DNA from: CAZWES01 sp964632395 | GTDB taxonomy: Bacteria > Patescibacteriota > Gracilibacteria > Peribacterales > Peribacteraceae | Assembly: GCA_964632395.1 (NCBI GenBank) | Contig: CAZWES010000021.1 | Span: forward strand, 1-20,513 | Direction of reading: 5' to 3' | DNA length: 20,513 nucleotides | Shown here: piece after piece, positions 15,377 through 20,513 of the stretch | Layout of the letters: each line of letters opens with the position of its first letter | Position numbering within the stretch: position 1 is the first letter of the stretch | Program-made: the position numbers and the translations under genes | The notes under the pieces: model-generated | Told to the model about the DNA's origin: nothing | Seen by the model: the letters and a program-made list of their open reading frames with translations, nothing else | The model's database searches: none

Positions 15377-15676
15377 GGGGTATCAATGGTAGAAGGAACA
15401 AAAAAGGTTTATGTTTGTCTGGATTTGGGATTGCTTCGTTTTCGAAGAAATCTGGGCACAGTACCAGCCGTATTCAGGGCTGCAAGTTTTAGGGATAGCG
15501 TCATCTTCAGTTTTGGTTTGTGATCACAAAACGTATTCAGGAAATCGCTTTAGGAAGCCAATCGATGTTTTGGACTGCTGCTGCTTGTATATTGACATTC
15601 GTGGCAATGAGATAAATTTTCAAGTTTTTGTATTCCTTGGAATCAGTAACCCAAGTCAGTAGACTGGATTCGATTT
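15377..15676. other. 300-bp stretch without a supportable gene
   Basis: Between the candidate RNA and the phosphodiesterase gene. An 83-codon plus-strand frame (15411-15662) rich in Cys, Trp and Phe has no homology I recognise and no start signal, so I do not call it. Two short similar pieces occur: CGTATTCAGG followed 13-14 nt later by TTTAGG, near 15470-15492 and 15532-15555. The end of the stretch carries the promoter at 15637-15665. Confidence 0.4.
15637..15665 (+). promoter_or_regulatory. Possible promoter of the phosphodiesterase operon
   Basis: TTGGAA (15637-15642), 17 bp, TAGACT (15660-15665), then 11 nt to the ATG at 15677. Both boxes are partial matches, but the spacing is ideal and again predicts an almost leaderless mRNA. 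Confidence 0.35.
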
Positions 15677-16372
15677 ATGACAAAGATTGTAGGACACAGG
15701 GGCGCAGCTGGATATGTGCCAGAAAACACACTACTCTCATTTCAGACAGCTATTGACATAGGATGTGATAGAGCTGAGTTAGATGTCAGGCTTTCAAAAG
15801 ATGATGAAGTGGTTGTTTTTCATGATGAAGAGGTGTCAAGAGTGACGGATGGAACAGGCTTTGTTCATGAATTGAGTTTAACGGAACTAAAGAAATTAAA
15901 TTTGTCTGATAATCAAAAGATACCGACTCTGCAGGAGGCTATTGATTTGTGTAGGGGAAAGATTGATTTACAGATCGAATTAAAAGCACAAAGAACTCCA
16001 CAATTAGTTACTAAAATTCTCCTAAAAAATAACTTCGTAGAGTACGCAATTGTAACCTCATTCAATTCAGAATTATTGCAAGAAATTAAAGCAATGAATC
16101 CGGAGCTTAAAGTAGGTTTGTTATTCAGAGAGTATTCTGAAGAAATATGGGGATTGGCAGAAGCAATTCCGTTGGACATCATTGGGCCAAGGGGCAACAT
16201 CGTTACTGATGAAATCGTGAACGCAGCTCGTAAGCTTGGCAAATCTGTTTATGCATACCATGTCAACGACAAGAAAATTGGAGATAGGCTGATTGCATTA
16301 GGGGTTGATGAGATAGGAACAGATTTCCCAAAATTATTTATCGGTTCTAAGGAAGCCAGAAAAACTAAATGA
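15677..16372 (+). CDS. Glycerophosphodiester phosphodiesterase
   Basis: 231 residues, full length for a bacterial cytosolic GDPD (UgpQ-like), which cuts glycerophosphodiesters to sn-glycerol 3-phosphate and an alcohol. All catalytic landmarks are present in a TIM-barrel order: HRGA with His7, PENT (15-18), E34-L-D36 metal ligands, FHDE with His49, then IELKAQ near residue 99. No signal peptide, so cytoplasmic. The coding DNA is clearly more AT-rich than carB, greA or the TPR gene, with many AAA, ATT and TTA codons, which suggests later acquisition. The TGA stop is 3 nt before the next gene's ATG, so the two are probably co-transcribed and translationally coupled. Confidence 0.93.
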   Translation: MTKIVGHRGAAGYVPENTLLSFQTAIDIGCDRAELDVRLSKDDEVVVFHDEEVSRVTDGTGFVHELSLTELKKLNLSDNQKIPTLQEAIDLCRGKIDLQIELKAQRTPQLVTKILLKNNFVEYAIVTSFNSELLQEIKAMNPELKVGLLFREYSEEIWGLAEAIPLDIIGPRGNIVTDEIVNAARKLGKSVYAYHVNDKKIGDRLIALGVDEIGTDFPKLFIGSKEARKTK

Positions 16373-16375
16373 ATT

Positions 16376-17227
16376 ATGCTGCAAACCCTCTTCCATCAAC
16401 GGTTACAATCGGGTTTCACATGGATTATTGCTGTTTTGATTGCGGTTTTTGTTCTTTTTGCATCTATTTGTGTATTCATTCTACTTTCACGAATTGAATT
16501 CCCGGTAAACAAAAATCCTGAACACAATTTTTATTCAAAATGTGAGGATTGTATGTTTGTTGTAGAGGGATCAAATCCATCTGCAATGCTCAATCAGGGG
16601 ATCAACTTCCTATATAAAGATGGATCTGATGAGGGATTGATATCGCATGCACTCCCTCAGTCATATTTTTCCGATGTCTTCGGGGATGGTCATCGGCTGA
16701 AGGAATTACTCGAATCAGCCGGTGATGAGCCGTTCAAATTTATCATCAAAGATGGTGAGGGCAGCATTGCCTGGGCGTTCTCGACTTCACTATCAGAATC
16801 CGGCGATGTGGTTGACAGTCTTCACAAAAATTTTGCAGATGAGTTTTCTCCTGCAGTTATACGCGAGCGCACAGTTCCGACCGGCAGAGTTGTACGTGAT
16901 GTTGTTGCGGATCCGGTCGGAGTCAAAAATTATGAGGAAAAGTGGCGCTCGTATCGCATTCGCGAGAGTGCACATGCAGATTCTGGTAACACATTCGTTA
17001 CAGCGGCTAGGGGTGATCATGTAGCTCTCGGAAACGGGAAAGATCCGCTTCTTGAGGTGATTGAGTCTGCGCCATCTGATCAGCTGCAATTCTTTGCAAG
17101 CGCTTCGGGATTCTATCTATTTTCACGCGCATTCCCGGATTCAGACGTTTTAAGGCATGTAAGAGGGATACTTTCAAAGACGTACGAAGGTCACCTTTCT
17201 CTTTCCTCCTGGCAATGTATACCGTAA
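16376..17227 (+). CDS. Single-pass membrane protein, unknown function
   Basis: 283 residues. A hydrophobic helix at about 15-38 (WIIAVLIAVFVLFASICVF) follows a short basic tail; the rest is a soluble mixed domain, likely outside the membrane. It contains a Cys pair (KCEDC) just after the anchor. The chain reads as repeated strand/helix units (FYSKCEDCMFVVEG; GEGSIAWAFSTSLSESGDVVD; ASGFYLFSRAFPDSDVLRHV), somewhat like the DUF3352-type layout of bacterial surface proteins. I would not assign that family without a profile search. It begins 3 nt after the phosphodiesterase stop but has the composition of the older neighbours, not of that gene. GreA follows after 30 bp on the same strand. Confidence 0.75.
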   Translation: MLQTLFHQRLQSGFTWIIAVLIAVFVLFASICVFILLSRIEFPVNKNPEHNFYSKCEDCMFVVEGSNPSAMLNQGINFLYKDGSDEGLISHALPQSYFSDVFGDGHRLKELLESAGDEPFKFIIKDGEGSIAWAFSTSLSESGDVVDSLHKNFADEFSPAVIRERTVPTGRVVRDVVADPVGVKNYEEKWRSYRIRESAHADSGNTFVTAARGDHVALGNGKDPLLEVIESAPSDQLQFFASASGFYLFSRAFPDSDVLRHVRGILSKTYEGHLSLSSWQCIP

Positions 17228-17257
17228 GATGTGTCCGCCTTTTTCCAATCTTAAATT

Positions 17258-17785
17258 ATGCCAAAGACCGATGATCCGGTAATTCAGGATGACTCCGCAG
17301 CAGGTGGAGATGAGGAGAGAATCCTTATAACCAAGGAAGGATTAAAAAAGCTCAAAGACGAGCTGGATAATTTAAAGACAGTAAAACGAAAAGAGGTTGC
17401 AGAGCGCCTTAAGGAAGCGATCTCTTATGGTGATCTCTCGGAAAACGCTGAATATGAAGAAGCAAAGAACGAGCAGGCATTTGTTGAGGGGAGAATTCTG
17501 GAGCTTGAAAAGAAGATCAGGAATGCCAAAATCATTTCCGAAAAGCATGCAAAGAAAGCAAAGACTGTTGAGATTGGTTCCGAGGTTACGGTTCAGGAAA
17601 AAGGTGGCAGAAAAGAACCGGAGACATACTCGATAGTTGGTTCCACAGAGGCTGATCCAATCGAACTAAAAATCAGCAACGAATCCCCAATGGGCAAGGC
17701 TCTTTTGGGTAAGAGTAAGGGGGAGGTTGTGGAGGTGGAAGCGCCGGGGGGGAGATTCCGGTTCGAGGTGGTTAAGATTGCATAG
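17258..17785 (+). CDS. greA: Transcription elongation factor GreA
   Basis: 175 residues against about 158 in Escherichia coli; the extra length is an acidic N-terminal tail of some 20 residues (MPKTDDPVIQDDSAAGGDEE). Then come the antiparallel coiled coil that enters the RNA polymerase secondary channel (about 22-97) with the signature GDLSENAEYEEAKNEQAFVE, whose acidic tip residues help the enzyme cleave backtracked RNA, and the C-terminal FKBP-like domain (about 100-175, ESPMGKALLGKSKGEVVEVE). The gene restarts stalled transcription by 3'-end cleavage. It may be transcribed with the membrane protein gene 30 bp upstream; TAAGAT at 17224-17229 is a weak -10 candidate. No Shine-Dalgarno. Confidence 0.97.
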   Translation: MPKTDDPVIQDDSAAGGDEERILITKEGLKKLKDELDNLKTVKRKEVAERLKEAISYGDLSENAEYEEAKNEQAFVEGRILELEKKIRNAKIISEKHAKKAKTVEIGSEVTVQEKGGRKEPETYSIVGSTEADPIELKISNESPMGKALLGKSKGEVVEVEAPGGRFRFEVVKIA

Positions 17786-17825
17786 GTGGGAGAATTGCTG
17801 AACGGATTATAGTTACCGGTTTTTA

Positions 17826-17919
17826 GTTATTAGTTTTTAGTTGGGGCTGCAAATTCAGGCCCTGGTGTTTGTTTTGATATTGTAGAGAAACTAACAACTA
17901 AGAACTAAAAACTAATAAC
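17826..17919 (-). repeat. 94-bp fold-back element, copy 2
   Basis: Same length as the element at 981-1074 and about 85 percent identical by eye after reverse complement. The inverted ends are GTTATTAGTTTTTAGTTG (17826-17843) and a 17-of-18 complement at 17902-17919. The conserved core contains TCTACAA, TCAAAACAA and CCTGAAT on the minus strand. It lies between greA and the small coiled-coil protein gene, 35 bp before the latter's promoter. Confidence 0.85.
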
Positions 17920-17954
17920 TCGTTTGTTCACGATCTGAAGCCAGGCAACGTTTG

Positions 17955-17963
17955 TGGTACGAT
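17955..17963 (+). promoter_or_regulatory. Extended -10 promoter of the coiled-coil protein gene
   Basis: TG-G-TACGAT at 17955-17963, only 6 nt before the ATG at 17970, with CTGAAG (17935-17940) as a weak -35 at 17 bp. The arrangement predicts a leaderless mRNA and argues against the in-frame ATG at 17952, which lies inside the promoter. Confidence 0.45.
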
Positions 17964-17969
17964 GTCCCC

Positions 17970-18353
17970 ATGCCAGACGACAAGAATACTTCCGTCACCG
18001 TGCCAGATGACCTGAAAAAGAAGTTCCCAGAACTTGTTGCACTAATTCTCGGTTCCGAGAGCATGAACGATGAGGAGCGGCAGTACTGGGTAAACATTCT
18101 GCCTGTAATGACTCCGGAGCAGCGCGAAAACCTGCAACAGATTTTGCAGAACGAGAAAGATCAACTCGCGGCGATTGATGAGAAATATTCCAAGGAGATG
18201 GAGTCACTTGGTAAGGGCAAGGCGGTTAAAGAGATGGCGGAAAAGCGCAAAGCAAAAAGGCAGGAGAGGCATGCTTCTGAGAGTAAGGCAGAAGAAGAGG
18301 AGCAGCGCAAAGAAGAAGAGATTCTGCAGGCGATTTCCGAGTTAGAGGGCTAG
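17970..18353 (+). CDS. Small charged coiled-coil protein, unknown function
   Basis: 127 residues from the ATG at 17970 (MPDDKNTS), chosen because the promoter ends 6 nt before it. The N-terminal third looks globular (DDLKKKFPELVALILGSE, then NDEERQYWVNILPVMTPEQRENLQQIL). From about residue 65 the chain is a long, highly charged helix rich in Lys, Glu, Arg and Ala (AEKRKAKRQERHASESK, EEEEQRKEEEI), probably a coiled coil. No signal or membrane segment. I recall similar short proteins in CPR genomes but know no function. Its 3' end overlaps the 3' end of the convergent holA by 12 bp. Confidence 0.75.
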   Translation: MPDDKNTSVTVPDDLKKKFPELVALILGSESMNDEERQYWVNILPVMTPEQRENLQQILQNEKDQLAAIDEKYSKEMESLGKGKAVKEMAEKRKAKRQERHASESKAEEEEQRKEEEILQAISELEG

Positions 18354-19298
18354 CAATTCCTTCTCAAGCAACGTAACAAGCTCAATCGGTTCTGTGCCAG
18401 TTGCCTTGATTCCTCCGGTCTTCAAAGCCTCATCCGCTTTTACGAGCCTTTCGACGAATGCCTTCATCTCTTCTTCCGAAAATTTTTCAACTCGTGGCAT
18501 CAAAGATCTCACGCCGGGGAAGGGGATTCCGGCTTCCTTGCTTATTGCCATCGGCGAGAGATTCTTCTCGTTCTTCCACATCCAAATTGTTGCCATATTG
18601 CGAGCGATCCAGAGGAAAAGATTCCAAAGCCTAAATGCATCCTCGCCGCTTTCATGAAGTTTTCGCGCAAATTGGACGCTTTCAGCTGCTTTTCCACTGC
18701 CTATCAAATCACTCATTTTCCAAACAGTGTGTTTTTCGCTTGGCATGCAGACGCGGTCAGCTTCTTCAGTTGTCGGTTTATCAGCTGAGTATGCGATCAA
18801 CTTAAGACACTCATTTTTAAGATGCCACTGATCAGAACCGACTACCGAGATCATATGAGCTGCAGTGTTTGCATCAAGATTTGATCCGTGTTCTGCGGCA
18901 ACTTCCTGCATCCAGCCGATAAGTTGATTAGGTGTTTTTGGCAGAAAAGTTTTTAAGGTTGCATTCTTTATTAAAAACTTTGTGACACTCTTCCTTTTAT
19001 CAACAATCGGTTCAACGAATGCAAGGATGGTTGCAGGGTGGATAACATCACCCAATGATTCCAGATTCTCCTTTGTGAACTTTGGTGGAATTCCTTCCAC
19101 AAGTACCAGTCTCTTTTCACCCAAAAAAGGTGCAGAACGAACTTCTTCCAAAAGATCCGTCCACGATAAAGTTTTCCCCTGCAAAATCTGCAAATTGGCT
19201 TCTCCGTGTTTTTCCAAAAATGATCTCTTCCACCTGGCGATTTCCTCCGAAAGTTCGAAGGTGTTTTCGCCGGTAAAGAGGAAGAGTTGGGATTTCAT
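18342..19298 (-). CDS. holA: DNA polymerase III subunit delta
   Basis: 318 residues, close to the family's usual 320-340. Delta opens the beta clamp and is part of the clamp loader with tau/gamma and delta'. The N-terminal domain starts QLFLFTGENTFELSEEIARWK, in place of the usual Y-L-x-G-x-D/E; then LLEEVRSAPFLGEKRLVLVEG, the delta hallmark, and a lid and middle helical domain (about 130-200). The C-terminal collar domain (about 210-318) includes HKTVWKMSDLIGSGKAAES-like and GESGEDAFRLWNLFLWIAR-like helices. No Walker A is present, as expected for delta. It ends inside the convergent coiled-coil gene by 12 bp and has its own near-leaderless promoter. Confidence 0.88.
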   Translation of the reverse strand: MKSQLFLFTGENTFELSEEIARWKRSFLEKHGEANLQILQGKTLSWTDLLEEVRSAPFLGEKRLVLVEGIPPKFTKENLESLGDVIHPATILAFVEPIVDKRKSVTKFLIKNATLKTFLPKTPNQLIGWMQEVAAEHGSNLDANTAAHMISVVGSDQWHLKNECLKLIAYSADKPTTEEADRVCMPSEKHTVWKMSDLIGSGKAAESVQFARKLHESGEDAFRLWNLFLWIARNMATIWMWKNEKNLSPMAISKEAGIPFPGVRSLMPRVEKFSEEEMKAFVERLVKADEALKTGGIKATGTEPIELVTLLEKELLAL

Positions 19299-19306
19299 GC
19301 TTCTGG

Positions 19307-19312
19307 ATTATA
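19307..19312 (-). promoter_or_regulatory. -10 box of holA
   Basis: A perfect TATAAT on the minus strand, 8 nt before the holA ATG (19298), predicting a leaderless mRNA. The -35 region is not convincing. Confidence 0.5.
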
Positions 19313-19436
19313 GCCTTTTTAGAACCCATCAAAATAGCCAACAGGAGCCAAGATATCATTTTGCCGAGGTCGGGAAATTGATCGAAGCGGATAAAGGTGT
19401 CAAGCGTCAATTACAGGATTTTCTGCCTCGGATTTA

Positions 19437-19514
19437 ATCGTACCCAAATCGGGTACGGTTGACGTTAATCCAGCAAAATTACCGTTTTTTAGTTGTACCC
19501 AATTTGGGTACAAC
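19437..19514. repeat. Two related GTACCC hairpins
   Basis: CGTACCC-AAATC-GGGTACG (19439-19457, extended by A-T and wobble pairs) and GTTGTACCCAA-T-TTGGGTACAAC (19492-19514, 11-bp stem with a one-base loop). They share the word GTACCCAA and lie 34 bp apart upstream of holA in a non-coding stretch. The second can also be read as a palindromic protein-binding site. Confidence 0.65.
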
Positions 19515-19553
19515 TCGGTCTATAGGGGTGATTGTTTGCTGATTTTGCAGGCA

Positions 19554-19640
19554 GGAGGACTAAAGTCCGTTTTATTTGTTCGTTAACCCTGCACTTAAGT
19601 GCAGGGTTAACGGCGTCACAATCGTGGGCTTTAGCCCTCC
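19554..19640. repeat. REP-like unit with a 32-bp perfect palindrome
   Basis: GGAGGACTAAAGTCC (19554-19568) and GGGCTTTAGCCCTCC (19626-19640) bound the unit. Each contains its own small hairpin (GGACT/AGTCC and GGGCT/AGCCC), and they are near-complements of each other. In the middle, 19581-19612 is a perfect palindrome whose half is CGTTAACCCTGCACTT. The remaining stretch to 19780 has no gene, only an AT-rich stem CGAAAATTT/AAATTTTCG (19727-19735 with 19755-19763). The architecture resembles REP/BIME units moved by RAYT transposases; no such transposase is in the window. Confidence 0.7.
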
Positions 19641-19780
19641 ATGAGCAAAAATATTTACCGCAGAGTCGGGGAATCATCTTTTCCGTTGTTATTCATGGGA
19701 TTGCTGGAGTTATATTCCCAGAAGGGCGAAAATTTAGTGTAACGTTGCGAAGCAAAATTTTCGAGTTCCGCCACCGAGCG

Positions 19781-20326
19781 TCAAGATTTTAGTTGTATTC
19801 TTTTCGCAATAACCCAACCAGCTTCTTCTCCTAAATAATAGAAAATGCCAATAGTTTTTGCTAAAAATTTAAATCTTGGATGAAACTGTTTTAAATATTT
19901 TTTAGCTTTTGCCAGTTTTTCTTTTGATACATCTACTGTTGCTAATGTTGAATGAAATTTCCATCCATTAAATTCAATCTCGTAAGGTTCGATATGAAAC
20001 TTTTTTCTTAAGTCAGATATAATTTTACTTTGTATTTCTTTTAGTCTGGGATTTTCTTTAACATCTAAAAAAATTACATTGCTTTTACCCTCGAAATAAT
20101 TAAAACCATCCAATTCAATTTCGAAAGGTTCAAAATGTTTGGCAAAATTTTCAAGATACTTTGCAAAGGGTTCTAATTCATCTGTATCAAAAGGTCCTTT
20201 AATCGTAATGTGGGGACTTTGTCTTAATCCCCAGCATAATCCACACTTTTCACAAAGTTCAAGCTCCATTTGTCGAGCAAAGTTGTGACTTTCATCATCC
20301 AATAATATTGCAAAACCTATTCTCAT
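19781..20326 (-). CDS. 2H phosphoesterase, 2'-5' RNA ligase family
   Basis: 181 residues, the usual length for the LigT/CPDase-like 2H group. The two defining H-x-T/S motifs are present: PH39-I-T41-IKGPF and FH125-S-T127-LATVD, separated by about 86 residues as expected for the two-lobed fold. Members act on 2',3'-cyclic phosphates or 2'-5' linkages of RNA and nucleotides; the true substrate here is open. A Cys-rich patch (CEKCGLC, residues 25-31) just before the first motif is not typical. The DNA is markedly AT-rich, with many AAA, TTT and ATT codons, unlike holA next to it, which suggests horizontal gain. It stands alone, flanked by repeats on both sides. Confidence 0.88.
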   Translation of the reverse strand: MRIGFAILLDDESHNFARQMELELCEKCGLCWGLRQSPHITIKGPFDTDELEPFAKYLENFAKHFEPFEIELDGFNYFEGKSNVIFLDVKENPRLKEIQSKIISDLRKKFHIEPYEIEFNGWKFHSTLATVDVSKEKLAKAKKYLKQFHPRFKFLAKTIGIFYYLGEEAGWVIAKRIQLKS

Positions 20327-20465
20327 ACGACTGGTTGGGTTATTGACTGCTTAAATCTTACTACGGATAGCGAGGCGACGGAATTGAATATAACTCCCAA
20401 TTACAATAAATTTTCCCATCACACACCTCCAATCCCCTTGAAAAACACCGATTTTAGGTAAATTA

Positions 20466-20513
20466 CACCTTTACCCTGCGCTTAGCCCAGGAGCGCTACG
20501 GAGCGTTAGCGGA
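20466..20513. repeat. Possible truncated member of the TTAACCC repeat family
   Basis: CACCTTTACCCTGCGCTTAGC at the very end resembles the left half of the 19581-19612 palindrome, and AGCCCAGGA recurs near 14860. GAGCGCTACGGAGCGTTAGC adds further short complementary words. The window ends before a partner arm could appear, so this is tentative. Confidence 0.3.

Noticed and set aside
15411..15662. 83-codon plus-strand frame rich in Cys/Trp/Phe
   Set aside because: No recognisable domain, no promoter or start context, ends shortly before the likely promoter of the next gene.
17952..17969. Earlier ATG for the coiled-coil protein
   Set aside because: It falls within the extended -10 box; the ATG at 17970 has the spacing seen at other genes.

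Overview
The window reads like a chromosomal segment of a small-genome bacterium of the Patescibacteria/CPR kind, with Peregrinibacteria-like lineages as my best guess. The reasons are the mix of single-copy housekeeping genes with large SLH/Ig-type surface proteins, small lineage-type hypotheticals, no Shine-Dalgarno sequence in front of any gene, and ordinary TGA stops, which argue against Gracilibacteria and Absconditabacteria. No rRNA or marker gene in the window proves this.

Layout. 1-330: decayed 3' end of a pdxT-like glutaminase. 328-936 (-): secreted, strongly basic protein with two C-x10-C motifs. 1144-4473 (+): a complete one-piece carB of the Bacteroidetes/eukaryotic-CAD sequence type, with a heptamer-repeat insertion in the linker between its halves. 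4470-4760 (-): small acidic hypothetical. 4946-5020 (-): tRNA-Cys(GCA). 5070-5200 (-): 3' remnant of a lipoprotein gene. 5230-8203 (+): secreted seven-motif FG-GAP/VCBS propeller, Ig and SLH protein whose signal peptide is one base out of frame. 8206-8754 (-): DcrB/PsbP-like lipoprotein, the intact paralogue of the remnant. 8777-8966: array of nested inverted repeats between divergent surface genes. 9012-11435 (+): Ig/FN3 surface protein with a C-terminal anchor. 11550-12554: PfkB kinase. 12570-12716: fold-back element. 12726-13337: duplicated-domain hypothetical. 13361-14818: membrane-anchored TPR protein. 15003-15376: GC-richer, hairpin-rich stretch that looks like a structured RNA. 15677-17227: AT-rich glycerophosphodiesterase plus a membrane protein. 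17258-17785: greA. 17970-18353: small charged coiled-coil protein. 18342-19298 (-): holA. 19437-19640: cluster of perfect hairpins. 19781-20326 (-): AT-rich 2H phosphoesterase.

How it fits together. The genes are mostly single transcription units, many with their own extended -10 box only 6-11 nt from the start codon, so much of the expression is probably leaderless. The middle third (5.2-11.4 kb) is a cell-surface block: SLH protein, lipoprotein and anchored FN3 protein share one intergenic control region. The rest serves pyrimidine/arginine precursor synthesis (carB), replication (holA), transcript elongation (greA) and nucleotide or phospholipid turnover.

The most unusual signal is a set of short fold-back elements with arms built from 7-bp words (AGTTTTT/AGTTATT, GGAATCC/ATTCCGA, CAATTTT/CAATTAT). 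One family is present as two 94-bp copies in opposite orientation. Two other elements run into protein-coding sequence without breaking it. Second is the candidate structured RNA at 15.0-15.4 kb.
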